Source: Aeromonas australiensis (GTDB lineage: Bacteria > Pseudomonadota > Gammaproteobacteria > Enterobacterales > Aeromonadaceae). Taken from it: DNA of 39,960 bases. This document shows positions 20,018 through 28,229 of this stretch, piece after piece. The DNA lies in NCBI RefSeq assembly GCF_000819725.1, contig NZ_CDDH01000089.1, positions 1 to 39,960 on the forward strand. The letters are read 5' to 3'. Positions within the stretch are counted from its first letter, which is position 1. Every line of letters starts with the position of its first letter. The notes under the pieces were generated by a model that saw nothing but the letters and a program-made list of their open reading frames with translations, was not told the origin of the DNA and did no database searches. The translations under genes were made by a program, and so were the position numbers.

Positions 20018-22284
20018 AAGGTCACCACCTTGCGGGCCACAATGTCACCGTGACGGCGGCCGGCCCACCAGAGCAGTACCAGAGAGAGGCCATAAGTGGC
20101 GATCCAGAACAGGCTCTGCTGCGGGTGAGCGGCAAAGGTAGCCACCTGATAAAAGACGGTCGCGCACATAAAGGCCATATAGTTGCACCAGGCGGCGGTA
20201 AAGAGCGCCCACTGACGACCGGTTTCCCGCACCAGCGCGCCCATGGCAGCAGCGCAAGGCATATAGAGCAGCACGAACAGGAGGTAGGCAAAGGCCCCGG
20301 CCGCCCCGTCAAAGTGGGTCTGCATATTGCCGTAGGTAGAGACATCGACCTCCTGCGCCTCGGCGGCGGCCTGCTGGTCATCCAGCTCACCAATGGCAAG
20401 GCCCATGGGATCGGTCGGATTGATCTCCGCCAGATTGGTAGCGACCGCCTCGATCGCCTCGTGGAAGCTTGCCACCAGTGAAAACTCGCTCGCCTCCTCT
20501 TCATCGCCAGCACCGGCGTAGAGGCTATTGAGGGTACCGACCACCGCCTCTTTGGCGAAGATACCGGTGACGATACCGACCGTCGCCTGCCAGTTATCAT
20601 CGCGCACACCAATGGGGTGCAGTACCGGCGTCACCGCCTGGCTGATTTTGCTCAGTACCGAGCTCTCCTGATCCTGATGACCGAAGCTGCCATCGGTACC
20701 CAGGGAGTTGAGTACGCTCAGCACAGCGACCACCAGCACGATGGTTTTACCGGCGCCAAAGACGAAGGACTTGAGCTTCTGCCAGGTCTTGATGGCAACG
20801 TTGACCGGGCGCGGCCACTCGTAATCGGGCATCTCCATCATCATGGAGTCGCTCTTGCCTGGCAGCAGGGTGCTGCGCAGCAACAGGCCGGTGAGCACCG
20901 CCACCAGAATGCCGATAAGGTAGAGACCGAACACCAGATTCTGGCCAGACTCGGGGAAGAAGGCCACCGCAAACAGGGCGTAAACCGGCAAACGGGCACC
21001 ACAAGACATGAAGGGCGCCATGGCGGAGGTCATCAGCCGCTCCCGCTCGGAGTTGAGGGTACGGGTCGCCATCACCGAGGGGACGGTACAGCCAAAGCCC
21101 ATCAACATGGGCACAAACGCCTTGCCCGGCAGGCCGAGGCGGCGCATCAGGGCATCAACCACGAAGGCGGCACGAGCAAGGTAGCCGGAGCTCTCCAGCA
21201 CCGCGAGAAACAGATAGAGGCAGCCAATCACCGGAATAAAGGTGGCTACGGTCTGCAAGCCGACCCCAAAGCCGTCAGCCAGAATGGCCCCCAGCCATTC
21301 GGGGGCATTGATCAGCCCCAGCAGGTGGTGCACCCCATCGACAAACAGGGCGCCGCCCATGATGTCGAAGAAGTCGATAAAGGCGCTGCCCACCTTGATG
21401 GCAAACATAAACATCAGATACATGACGAACAGGAAGAAGGGAATGCCAATCCAGCGATTGAGCAGCACCCGATCCAGCCACTCGCTTTGAGCCTCGGTGA
21501 GCTTGCCCTTCTGCTGACGCGCCTGTTGTACCCACTGGTGGATATGGCCATAGCGGATATCTGCCAGTTGCAGGTCGATATCCTGCCGCTGATGAGCGCG
21601 GGCCACCACATTGGCCGCGGCCGCTTGCTGACCGGGCAACAGGGTATCCTGCATCACCGCATCCTCTTCCAGCAGGCGCAACGCGCGGCCACGGGAAGTC
21701 AGGTGGTGCGGCGCCAGCAGGGTCTCCAGCTCCGCCAGATCGGTTTCAAGCTCGTGGCCGTAATCGAGCTGCAGGGCGGCTTGCTGCTGACCGATAAATT
21801 GCTGGATCTGGCACTTGAAAGCAGCAACCTGCTTGCCGTTGTGGGCCGAGAGGGCCACCACCGGGCAACCGAGGGATTGGCCAAGCTTGGCCTCATCGAT
21901 GACGATGCGGCGCTTTTGCAAAATATCGATTTTGTTGAGCACCACCACCATGGGCAGACCCAGTTCGCGCAGTTGCAGGGTAAGGTAGAGGGAGCGCTCC
22001 AGATTGGCGGCGTCGATGACGTTGAGCAGCAGGTCGGGCTGTTGGCCCTGGGCAAAGCGACTGGCGATCTGCTCGTCCAGGCTGCCGTCCTGACTGGCCA
22101 GGCTGTAGATACCGGGCAAATCCATCAGTTTGAAGTGATGCTCACCCGCACTAAATTCACCCATCTTCTTGTCGACGGTGACACCACTCCAGTTACCCAC
22201 TTGCTGGCGGGCACCGGTCAGGGCGTTGAACAGGGAAGTTTTGCCACTATTGGGGTTACCCACTGTGACGAGGGAATAATTCAT
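20014..22284 (-). CDS. feoB: Ferrous iron transporter FeoB
   Basis: This 756-residue inner-membrane Fe2+ transporter has an N-terminal GTPase domain. G1 is GNPNSGKTS (9-17), the switch region GVTVDKKMG (about 34-42), G3 DLPGIYSL (about 54-61) and G4 NKID (about 116-119). A helical spacer (about 150-265) precedes the membrane part with two Gate motifs, including the conserved Cys in GFGCTVPSVMATRTL and the SCGARLPVYALF segment. Length is typical. A spacer of 171 bases separates it from feoA, and feoC overlaps its end. It imports Fe2+ in anoxic or acidic conditions. Confidence 0.96.
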   Translation of the reverse strand: MNYSLVTVGNPNSGKTSLFNALTGARQQVGNWSGVTVDKKMGEFSAGEHHFKLMDLPGIYSLASQDGSLDEQIASRFAQGQQPDLLLNVIDAANLERSLYLTLQLRELGLPMVVVLNKIDILQKRRIVIDEAKLGQSLGCPVVALSAHNGKQVAAFKCQIQQFIGQQQAALQLDYGHELETDLAELETLLAPHHLTSRGRALRLLEEDAVMQDTLLPGQQAAAANVVARAHQRQDIDLQLADIRYGHIHQWVQQARQQKGKLTEAQSEWLDRVLLNRWIGIPFFLFVMYLMFMFAIKVGSAFIDFFDIMGGALFVDGVHHLLGLINAPEWLGAILADGFGVGLQTVATFIPVIGCLYLFLAVLESSGYLARAAFVVDALMRRLGLPGKAFVPMLMGFGCTVPSVMATRTLNSERERLMTSAMAPFMSCGARLPVYALFAVAFFPESGQNLVFGLYLIGILVAVLTGLLLRSTLLPGKSDSMMMEMPDYEWPRPVNVAIKTWQKLKSFVFGAGKTIVLVVAVLSVLNSLGTDGSFGHQDQESSVLSKISQAVTPVLHPIGVRDDNWQATVGIVTGIFAKEAVVGTLNSLYAGAGDEEEASEFSLVASFHEAIEAVATNLAEINPTDPMGLAIGELDDQQAAAEAQEVDVSTYGNMQTHFDGAAGAFAYLLFVLLYMPCAAAMGALVRETGRQWALFTAAWCNYMAFMCATVFYQVATFAAHPQQSLFWIATYGLSLVLLWWAGRRHGDIVARKVVTL

Positions 22285-22455
22285 ACCAGCTCTACCTTGA
22301 TCTTCTTTTTGAACCCACAGCTCATTGCTGCTGACGTGCGAATGGGGCAGGTTCGACTTCTACGCTTATGAACCCTTTTCGGCAGCCAAAACAGCCCCGT
22401 GATCGGTTCTACCTCGGTCGCATTGGCAACCGGACACCTTGTCCAGACTGGCAAC

Positions 22456-22683
22456 TTAAACCGGTTCAATCTCTATTTGCTGAGCCAGACTCTTTTGCAT
22501 GGAGAGGCAGATCCCCTGGCACTGGATCTGGAGCGGGTCACCGAGCGGGGCGGAACGCAGATAGATGACTTCTGTTTGGGGCAGCAGCCCCATCACCATC
22601 AACTTGCGACGCAGCGGCCGGGTCAGCTGGTTCATATTCTTGATGCGAGCACTCTGTCCCGGTGACAACTGCGTGAGTACCAT
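22456..22683 (-). CDS. feoA: Ferrous iron transport protein FeoA
   Basis: This 75-residue SH3-like cytoplasmic protein is needed for FeoB-dependent Fe2+ uptake and is thought to bind FeoB. It begins MVLTQLSPGQSARIKNMNQL and shows the family pattern LRRKLMVMGLLPQTEV followed by GDPLQIQCQGICLSMQKS. AGGAG lies 6 bases before the ATG. It is the first gene of feoABC. The 171-base gap before feoB holds no gene I could recognise. Confidence 0.92.
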   Translation of the reverse strand: MVLTQLSPGQSARIKNMNQLTRPLRRKLMVMGLLPQTEVIYLRSAPLGDPLQIQCQGICLSMQKSLAQQIEIEPV

Positions 22684-22704
22684 GACTGACTCCTGAAGTT
22701 AAAC

Positions 22705-22723
22705 AATAATAATTCTCTTTTAG
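22705..22723 (-). promoter_or_regulatory. Weak Fur-box-like site in the feoA promoter
   Basis: By my alignment, 11 of 19 bases match the GATAATGATAATCATTATC consensus. The site would overlap the feoA transcription start predicted from the -10 at 22731, a position suited to repression by Fur with iron. The match is weak and the region is AT-rich. Confidence 0.3.
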
Positions 22724-22730
22724 TTTGAGG

Positions 22731-22736
22731 ATTATA
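22731..22736 (-). promoter_or_regulatory. -10 element of the feoA promoter
   Basis: A perfect TATAAT on the minus strand, 48 bases upstream of the feoA ATG. No good -35 is present at the right distance; instead an FNR-like site sits there, as expected for an activator-dependent promoter. Confidence 0.55.
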
Positions 22737-22757
22737 TGCTGTGTCTTCAACTTTTAT

Positions 22758-22771
22758 TTGAGTAAAATCAA
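22758..22771 (-). promoter_or_regulatory. FNR-like binding site upstream of feoA
   Basis: TTGAGTAAAATCAA matches the FNR consensus TTGAT-N4-ATCAA at nine of ten positions. Its centre lies about 40 bases upstream of the start predicted from the TATAAT at 22731-22736, the classical class II activation position (-41.5). FNR activation of feo is known in E. coli, so anaerobic induction is likely. The site also lies 32 bases upstream of yciH. Confidence 0.6.
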
Positions 22772-22802
22772 ACTCCGATTAGCTAATCCAAAAAGAATTG
22801 CC

Positions 22803-23132
22803 ATGAGTCACGACAACAACAGCCGCCTCGTTTACAGCACCGACGGGGGCGCCATCAACGCGCAGAGCACTCCCCAGTCCAGCTCCCCCTTCCCCACCGA
22901 TGGCACCGTGCGCATTCGCCGCGAAACCAAGGGACGCAAGGGCGCCGGGGTGATCACCATTCACGGCGTACCGGCCGATCAGCAAAAATCCCTGGCCACC
23001 CTGCTCAAGAAAAAGTGCGGCACCGGTGGCGGTATCAAAGAGGGTGTGATCGAGATCCAGGGAGATAAACGGGACCTGATCAAAGCTGAGCTGGAGAAAG
23101 CTGGTTTCAGCGTCAAGCTGGTCGGTGGTTGA
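22803..23132 (+). CDS. yciH: SUI1/eIF1-like translation factor YciH
   Basis: This 109-residue protein of the SUI1 family is the bacterial homologue of eukaryotic initiation factor eIF1, proposed to affect start-site fidelity or stress translation. The N-terminus (MSHDNNSRLVYSTDGG) matches YciH. The SUI1 core includes VRIRRETKGRKGAGVITIHGVP, LLKKKCGTGGGIKEGVIEIQGD and a final FSVKLVGG. The frame opens further upstream, but the ATG at 22803 gives the family length. It is divergent from feoA. Confidence 0.92.
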   Translation: MSHDNNSRLVYSTDGGAINAQSTPQSSSPFPTDGTVRIRRETKGRKGAGVITIHGVPADQQKSLATLLKKKCGTGGGIKEGVIEIQGDKRDLIKAELEKAGFSVKLVGG

Positions 23133-23137
23133 TCCCC

Positions 23138-23166
23138 TTGTCACCCATGCGGTTTTTCCCTAGAAT
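23138..23166 (+). promoter_or_regulatory. Sigma70 promoter ahead of the Mn riboswitch
   Basis: TTGTCA (23138-23143) and TAGAAT (23161-23166) are separated by 17 bases. Transcription would begin near 23173, directly before the riboswitch aptamer. Confidence 0.65.
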
Positions 23167-23174
23167 GCGCGCTC

Positions 23175-23310
23175 CCATCGAGGGGGAGTAGTCTCGCATA
23201 CCGGATCCGCACCGGTCTGCGATCCTGATCAACATACTTGGTGCCAACTCACCATGGTCAGGGTGATCCATGCCAGTCGTGGATTTGACAAGACCTTTGA
23301 CGGGCCAGTG
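23175..23310 (+). ncRNA. yybP-ykoY manganese riboswitch
   Basis: The conserved aptamer blocks occur in order: GGGGGAGTAGTC at the 5' side, ATCAACATACTTGGTGCC in the middle and CAAGACCTTTGACGGG at the 3' side. This is the yybP-ykoY class, which senses Mn2+ and switches on manganese exporters such as mntP and alx. It lies between a good promoter and an MneA-type exporter gene. Boundaries are approximate. Confidence 0.9.
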
Positions 23311-23316
23311 CCAATA

Positions 23317-23380
23317 CCGGGGACGGATGGCGCAGGCTTGTCTTTGGTTTATAACAATTCCGTCCCCCGGTCATTTTTTT
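23317..23380 (+). terminator. Riboswitch expression-platform terminator
   Basis: CCGGGGACGGA (23317-23327) pairs with TCCGTCCCCCGG (23359-23370, one C bulged) over a 31-base loop, followed by TCATTTTTTT ending at 23380. The exporter ATG begins at 23381. This suggests transcription attenuation that Mn2+ binding relieves. No purine-rich ribosome binding site remains between hairpin and start. Confidence 0.65.
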
Positions 23381-23938
23381 ATGGAAGCCTTGTTAACCTC
23401 AACCCTCAGCGTCGCCATTGCCGAAATCGGCGATAAAACCCAGCTGTTGGCGTTATTGCTCGTCTGTCGTTTTCGCAAGCCCTGGCCCATCATCGCCGGC
23501 ATGCTGGCGGCGACCCTGCTCAACCATGCTGGCGCCGCCTGGCTTGGCGAGCTGATCAGCCGCTGGCTCGACCCCAAGGTAATGGTCTGGCTGGTGGCTG
23601 GCGCCTTTATCGCCATGGCGGTCTGGATTTTGGTACCGGACAAAATCGATGACGAAGAGAGCTCACTCGATAAATACGGCCCCTTTATGGCCACCTTTGT
23701 GCTCTTCTTTATCGCCGAGATCGGTGACAAGACCCAGATAGCCACCGTCTTGCTGGCCGCCAAATATGACTCCCTGTTTCAGGTGATCACCGGGACCACC
23801 CTCGGCATGATGCTGGCTAACGTGCCGGTGGTGCTACTGGGCAAGCTGGGAGCCGACAAGCTGCCGCTCAAGGGGATCCGCATCGCCTGCGCCACCCTCT
23901 TCGTCGGCCTCGGCGTGAGCACCCTGATCTTTGCCTGA
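23381..23938 (+). CDS. mneA: MneA/TMEM165 (GDT1)-family manganese exporter
   Basis: This 185-residue membrane protein of the UPF0016/GDT1 family contains the two signature repeats AEIGDKTQLLALLL (about 14-27) and AEIGDKTQIATVLL (about 111-124), each in a three-helix half. Vibrio MneA of this family exports Mn2+. The upstream Mn2+ riboswitch strongly supports that role here. I chose the ATG at 23381; the frame is open through the riboswitch from 23270, but those codons lie in RNA structure. The start lacks an obvious Shine-Dalgarno sequence. Confidence 0.88.
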   Translation: MEALLTSTLSVAIAEIGDKTQLLALLLVCRFRKPWPIIAGMLAATLLNHAGAAWLGELISRWLDPKVMVWLVAGAFIAMAVWILVPDKIDDEESSLDKYGPFMATFVLFFIAEIGDKTQIATVLLAAKYDSLFQVITGTTLGMMLANVPVVLLGKLGADKLPLKGIRIACATLFVGLGVSTLIFA

Positions 23939-23957
23939 TCGCCCTTACCCGCTGACC

Positions 23958-23982
23958 AAGCCCTCCTGCCGGAGGGCTTTTT
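23958..23982 (+). terminator. Terminator of the Mn exporter gene
   Basis: AAGCCCTCC and GGAGGGCTT form a stem over a four-base loop, followed by a T run, 20 bases after the stop. Confidence 0.9.
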
Positions 23983-24082
23983 GGTGTGCGGCGCAGAGCG
24001 CTGTCGCGGCCATACAATCAAGGGACTGTGCACGGTTGCGGGTGCCTCATGCCATAATGGCGCAAACCTCGTGGAGTCCCCC

Positions 24083-25021
24083 ATGCACAACGTATCAAGA
24101 GAGACGCTACTCGAGTGGGTCAAACAGGGACGACTGGCGCCAGAGAAGCTGGCGGACGCCCTTACCCTCGCCGATCTCCCCCCTCATCCGGCGCGCTGGC
24201 AGCGGCTGTTTGACCGACTGCAACTCTGGCTCGGTGCCCTCTGTATCGGAGCTGGCCTCATCTTCTTCGTCGCCTTCAACTGGCAGGCGCTGGGCCGGGT
24301 CTCCCGCCTCGCCCTGCTGGAGGCGCCACTGCTCGCCATGCTGCTTCTGCTTTGGCTAAAGCCGCTAAAGGAGGCATCCCGTCAGGCACTGCTGGCGGCC
24401 ATCGCCCTCAATATCGGCGCCCTGCTGGCGCTGGTGGGTCAGACCTACCAGACCGGCGCCGATCCCTGGCAGCTGTTCGCCACCTGGGCGCTGATGCTGG
24501 TGCCACTGGCGGCATTGGGTCAAAGCCCGCTGCTGTGGAGCTTAAGCTGGCTGCTTGGCCAGCTGGCGCTGGTGCTCTTCTGGCGGCTCGGCCTGTTCAC
24601 CCTCTTCTTTACCTTCGATGAAGCGGGGTTGGGCTGGTGCCTTACCCTGCTCAACGCCGCCCTCTGGAGTCTGCTTCTGCTGGCGCCAAACCGCTGGCGC
24701 CTGATGCCAAGCTGGCTGGCGGGCCTGGCTGCCGGTCTGGGGGCTACCCTGCTCACCCTGCTGGCGCTGTTTGATGCCGCCTCCCCGCTGGTGTGGCCGC
24801 TCTGGCTTGGCTGGTTGGTGGCCGCCTATGCCCTGTGGCACCACAAATTTATCGCCGGACTCGCCATGGGGTGCCTGAGCCTGATTGCCGTCATCCTCGC
24901 CGCGCTCGGCAAGTGGATGGAGCCCGACATCAACGGCTTTTTGCTGCTGAGCCTGATCGCCATCGGCCTTTCGGTCGTGGCAAGCCACTGGCTGCAACAA
25001 CAGCGGAGGTCCCATGAGTGA
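24083..25021 (+). CDS. DUF2157 domain membrane protein
   Basis: This 312-residue polytopic inner-membrane protein starts with a cytoplasmic DUF2157-type segment (MHNVSRETLLEWVKQGRLAPEKL...) and then has eight or more hydrophobic helices from about residue 50 to the end. The first, WLGALCIGAGLIFFVAFNW, is typical of the family. The frame opens upstream at 23981, but the ATG at 24083 matches the family start. It overlaps the next gene by 8 bases, forming a three-gene module with DUF4401 and GDYXXLXY proteins. The function of this module is not established. Confidence 0.85.
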   Translation: MHNVSRETLLEWVKQGRLAPEKLADALTLADLPPHPARWQRLFDRLQLWLGALCIGAGLIFFVAFNWQALGRVSRLALLEAPLLAMLLLLWLKPLKEASRQALLAAIALNIGALLALVGQTYQTGADPWQLFATWALMLVPLAALGQSPLLWSLSWLLGQLALVLFWRLGLFTLFFTFDEAGLGWCLTLLNAALWSLLLLAPNRWRLMPSWLAGLAAGLGATLLTLLALFDAASPLVWPLWLGWLVAAYALWHHKFIAGLAMGCLSLIAVILAALGKWMEPDINGFLLLSLIAIGLSVVASHWLQQQRRSHE

Positions 25022-26018
25022 TCAGACTCTTTGGCAGGCACTGCAACAGGCCAATCTGGTGGAGGGGGAGATGCCCCGTGATACCCGGCCCCACTGGTCG
25101 AGCCGTTTTATGCTGGGGCTGGTGGGCTGGATTGCCGCCCTGTTCCTGCTCTTTTTCCTGTTTCTCACCTTCGAGCAGCTGACCCGCGAGGCCAATAGCG
25201 CCCTGTTGCTGGGGGCCGTGCTGCTGGCAGGGGCCTACGCCATCAATCGCAGCCAGCACGGCGATCTCTGGGATCAGTTTGTGCTGGCCCTCACCCTGGC
25301 GGCCGATGGCTGGCTGCTCTATGGCCTGCTCGATCAGCTTGATATTCATCACGCTCTGCTCTGGTTTGGGTTGTGCCTGCTCTCCCTTGCCATCGCCGTG
25401 TTGTTTGATCACTGGCTGGTGCGGCTGTTTCACAGCGTGGCGGCGGCCCTGCTGCTCACCCTTGGCCTTGCCTGCCTCGGGCTACAACTGCTGGCGCTGC
25501 CGCTGGTGATGACGGCTATCACCTTCTGCTGGCTGCGGGTTGATAGGGATCCAGCGCGCCACCAGCGCTACCACGCCATCACGTTGGGGCTGGCCCTCTC
25601 CCTGCTGGTGCTGGGCCGCCTGCATCACCCGCTGTGGGATGGAGGCAGCAGCGTGCTGGACGAGCTGGGGCTGTCGCGCCTGCCGCTCTGGCTCAATCCC
25701 CTGCTCTGCGCCGCCCTGCTGCTGGCGGTGATGGTGAAGCTCAAGCTCCCCCTGCTGGTTGGCCTGCCGCTGGTGCTGATCAGCGCCATCATCCCCGGCA
25801 TGGGGGCAGGGGCACTGGTGCTGATCCTCGGCTTCTATGCTGGCAGTCAGGGGCTGATGACCCTCTCTGCGCTGCTGCTGCTCGGTTATGGCTCGCTTTA
25901 CTACTACGATCTGGGGCTCACCCTGATGACCAAATCCTGGCTGCTGCTGGGTTCGGGCATCCTGCTACTGGGTGCCCGCCAGCTGCTCACCACCTTCGCG
26001 GCAAGGAGCGACTCATGA
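25014..26018 (+). CDS. DUF4401 domain membrane protein
   Basis: This 334-residue protein has about ten hydrophobic segments, starting after a soluble N-terminus (MSDQTLWQALQQANLVEGE). The first segment is FMLGLVGWIAALFLLFFLFLTF. This pattern and the neighbours identify DUF4401, which commonly follows a DUF2157 gene. It overlaps the upstream gene by 8 bases and the downstream gene by an ATGA, indicating translational coupling. The three proteins probably work as one membrane complex. There is no catalytic motif I can point to. Confidence 0.82.
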   Translation: MSDQTLWQALQQANLVEGEMPRDTRPHWSSRFMLGLVGWIAALFLLFFLFLTFEQLTREANSALLLGAVLLAGAYAINRSQHGDLWDQFVLALTLAADGWLLYGLLDQLDIHHALLWFGLCLLSLAIAVLFDHWLVRLFHSVAAALLLTLGLACLGLQLLALPLVMTAITFCWLRVDRDPARHQRYHAITLGLALSLLVLGRLHHPLWDGGSSVLDELGLSRLPLWLNPLLCAALLLAVMVKLKLPLLVGLPLVLISAIIPGMGAGALVLILGFYAGSQGLMTLSALLLLGYGSLYYYDLGLTLMTKSWLLLGSGILLLGARQLLTTFAARSDS

Positions 26019-26524
26019 AACCCGTCACCCGACAGCTCGCCCTGTTGCTGAGCGGCCTCGCCATCCTGGTAGGTATCAATGCCACCGTCTGGCGCTATGA
26101 GCGCGCCATCAGCAGCGGCGAAGTGGTGCTGCTGCGGCTCGCTCCGGTCGATCCCCGCTCCCTGATGCAGGGGGATTACATGCGGCTCAACTATGAAATT
26201 GCCCGCGAGCTGACCAACCGCGGTAAACCTGACAAGCACATTGATACCCTGGTGATCCGCCTCGATGCCCATCAGGTGGCCACTCTGGTGGCCGATGGCA
26301 AACCGGATCAGCTCGCCAGCGATGAGCGGCTATTGCAGGTGCACCAAAGCGAACGGCAGTGGCAGATCGGCCCCGATGCCTACTTCTTTGAAGAGGGCAC
26401 GGGGGAGCAGTACGAAGCGGCCCGCTACGGCGAGTTCCGGCTGCAAGCGGATGGCAAGACCCTGCTGGTGGGGCTGCGAGACGAGACCTACCAGCCCATC
26501 GGGCAAAGCCGCGCCCGCTGGTAA
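26015..26524 (+). CDS. GDYXXLXY domain-containing protein
   Basis: This 169-residue protein has one N-terminal membrane segment (LALLLSGLAILVGINATVW, about 7-25), so the rest is probably periplasmic. The eponymous motif GDYMRLNY (about 52-59) follows RSLMQ. Near the C-terminus is a second conserved-looking segment with YGEFRLQADGKTLLVGL. The ATG overlaps the stop of the DUF4401 gene. Proteins with this motif usually follow DUF2157/DUF4401 genes, as here; function is unknown. Confidence 0.88.
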   Translation: MKPVTRQLALLLSGLAILVGINATVWRYERAISSGEVVLLRLAPVDPRSLMQGDYMRLNYEIARELTNRGKPDKHIDTLVIRLDAHQVATLVADGKPDQLASDERLLQVHQSERQWQIGPDAYFFEEGTGEQYEAARYGEFRLQADGKTLLVGLRDETYQPIGQSRARW

Positions 26525-26596
26525 CGGCAGTGAGTGGCTATTTACGCTATGCATGGTCACACTCAAGGAACCGTTGCTCACTAAGGATGCTTCCCA

Positions 26597-27343
26597 ATGA
26601 GGATATGGCTGATCTCTCATCTGTTACTGCTCTGCTGGGCCACAACGGCTCGCGCCGACCTGGACAAGCTCGAGTACTTCACCGAAGAGTACCCCCCCTA
26701 CAACTTCAGCGACCCGCAAGGCCAACCCACCGGCCTAGCGGTTGAACTGCTGCAGATGATCTGGCAGAACAGCGGGATCGAACCTCAACCGGTGCGCATT
26801 CTGCCCTGGGCGCGAGGTTATTACTTGCTCACCCAGAAACCCGATGTGGTGCTCTTCTCCACCGCCCGTAGCCAGGCACGGGACCCCTTATTCAAATGGG
26901 CCTGCCCCATCGGCCACTCGGAGTACGTCCTATTCGCTCGCAAGGCACAGAGCATCACCCTGACCTCGTTCAAGCAGCTGAGTCAGTACAGGATCAGCGC
27001 GGTGCGCTCCGATATCGCCGAGCAGCTACTGCTCAACAATGGCATAAATGACACCAACATCATTCCGGCCAACCGCCTCTCCCAGGGATTGAAGATGCTG
27101 CAATCAGGTCGTGCCGATCTGCTGGCCACCGGCAAGCTGGCGGGATATGACGCCATTCGTGAACTCAATCTGGAGCCTGACGACTTTCAGGTCGCCATGG
27201 TGTTAAGTGCCGAACAACTCTGCTACGCCTTTAGCTACCAGGTAGCCGACAGTGAGATCCAACGCTTTCAGCAGGGCCTGACCCGCGCCCTCGCCTCGGA
27301 AGAGTTTCGCAAACTGCAGGCCAAATACCTGCCACTACCCTGA
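26597..27343 (+). CDS. Orphan periplasmic solute-binding protein (SBP_bac_3 type), copy 1
   Basis: This 248-residue protein has a signal peptide (MRIWLISHLLLLCWATTARA) and the fold of amino-acid-type binding proteins (SBP_bac_3). Characteristic pieces are FTEEYPPYNFSD, GLAVELLQMIW, ILPWARGY, FSTARSQARDPLFKWACPIG, and the late AEQLCYAFS. No permease or ATPase gene is nearby, so it may act as a stand-alone sensor or serve a distant transporter. It is clearly paralogous to the next gene, from which it is separated by a terminator. The ligand is unknown. Confidence 0.85.
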   Translation: MRIWLISHLLLLCWATTARADLDKLEYFTEEYPPYNFSDPQGQPTGLAVELLQMIWQNSGIEPQPVRILPWARGYYLLTQKPDVVLFSTARSQARDPLFKWACPIGHSEYVLFARKAQSITLTSFKQLSQYRISAVRSDIAEQLLLNNGINDTNIIPANRLSQGLKMLQSGRADLLATGKLAGYDAIRELNLEPDDFQVAMVLSAEQLCYAFSYQVADSEIQRFQQGLTRALASEEFRKLQAKYLPLP

Positions 27344-27367
27344 CCAGCAACCGAGACCATCACCCTA

Positions 27368-27400
27368 TGCGGGAGGCTTGCACTCTCCCGCACTTTATTT
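27368..27400 (+). terminator. Terminator between the tandem binding-protein genes
   Basis: TGCGGGAG and CTCCCGCA form a stem with a nine-base loop, followed by CTTTATTT, 25 bases after the first stop. The two paralogues are therefore probably separate transcripts. Confidence 0.75.
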
Positions 27401-27482
27401 GCCAAACAGCCCCCACCGCCTTGGCGAAATCGGCCAGCTTGGTCACACTTGAGCAGATACCCCCTTGATCAGGATGGCAAAA

Positions 27483-28229
27483 ATGAAACCATGGATTGGA
27501 TTGGCCGCGCTGCTGCTGGCCCCCCTCGCACAAGCCAGCCCCGAGCTTGGCAAACTGCACTACATCACCGAAGAGTACAAACCCTATAACTACGCCGATG
27601 AGAAGGGCGCCCCCACCGGCCTCGCGGTCGAGCTGTTACAGCAGATCTGGCAGAGGACCAACACGCCTGAACAAGCCGTCACCCTGATGCCCTGGGCCCG
27701 TGGCTACTACCTGCTGACTCAAAAACCCAATGTGGTGCTCTTCTCCACTGCCCGCACTCAAGCGCGGGATCCTCTGTTCAAATGGGCCTGCTCCATCGGC
27801 TATATCGAGGTCGTGCTGGTGGGACTGGCCGAGCGCAACCTCACCATCAGCACACTCGACGATGCCAAGGGATTAACTATCGGCGCGGTACGGGCCGATG
27901 TGGGGGAGCAACTGCTGCTCAACAACGGCTTTGATGAAACCAAACTGATCGCCGCCAATCGGTTATCACAGGCACTCAAGATGCTCACCTCTGGCCGGGT
28001 CGATCTGCTGTCAACTCACAAGACCACCATGGAGATGCTGGTCGCAGAGCAAAAGATCGACCCAGCCAACTTCAAAGAGCAGTGGGTATTGAGTTCAGAG
28101 CAGCTCTGCTTCGCCTTCAGTCAACCGGTAAGCGATGAGCTGGTCAGGGAGTTTCAGAGCGGTATGACCCAGGTATTGGCCAGCAGAGAATTTCAGCAAC
28201 TCTACCTCAAATATTTTCCCTCCCGCTAA
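27483..28229 (+). CDS. Orphan periplasmic solute-binding protein (SBP_bac_3 type), copy 2
   Basis: This protein is 248 residues from the ATG at 27483, which has AGGA 8 bases ahead and gives the same length as its neighbour; in-frame starts at 27465 (TTG) and 27474 are weaker. The signal peptide is MKPWIGLAALLLAPLAQA. It shares long blocks with copy 1: ITEEYKPYNYADEKG, GLAVELLQQIW, MPWARGYYLLTQKP, VVLFSTAR and DPLFKWAC. This is a recent tandem duplication. There is no transporter partner nearby. A GGCCTGACC/GGTCAGGCC hairpin follows at 28239-28258. Confidence 0.85.
   Translation: MKPWIGLAALLLAPLAQASPELGKLHYITEEYKPYNYADEKGAPTGLAVELLQQIWQRTNTPEQAVTLMPWARGYYLLTQKPNVVLFSTARTQARDPLFKWACSIGYIEVVLVGLAERNLTISTLDDAKGLTIGAVRADVGEQLLLNNGFDETKLIAANRLSQALKMLTSGRVDLLSTHKTTMEMLVAEQKIDPANFKEQWVLSSEQLCFAFSQPVSDELVREFQSGMTQVLASREFQQLYLKYFPSR

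Noticed and set aside
20617..22371. A 584-codon open frame antisense to feoB
   Set aside because: The product is rich in His, Gln and Gly with no recognisable domain, while feoB on the other strand is complete.
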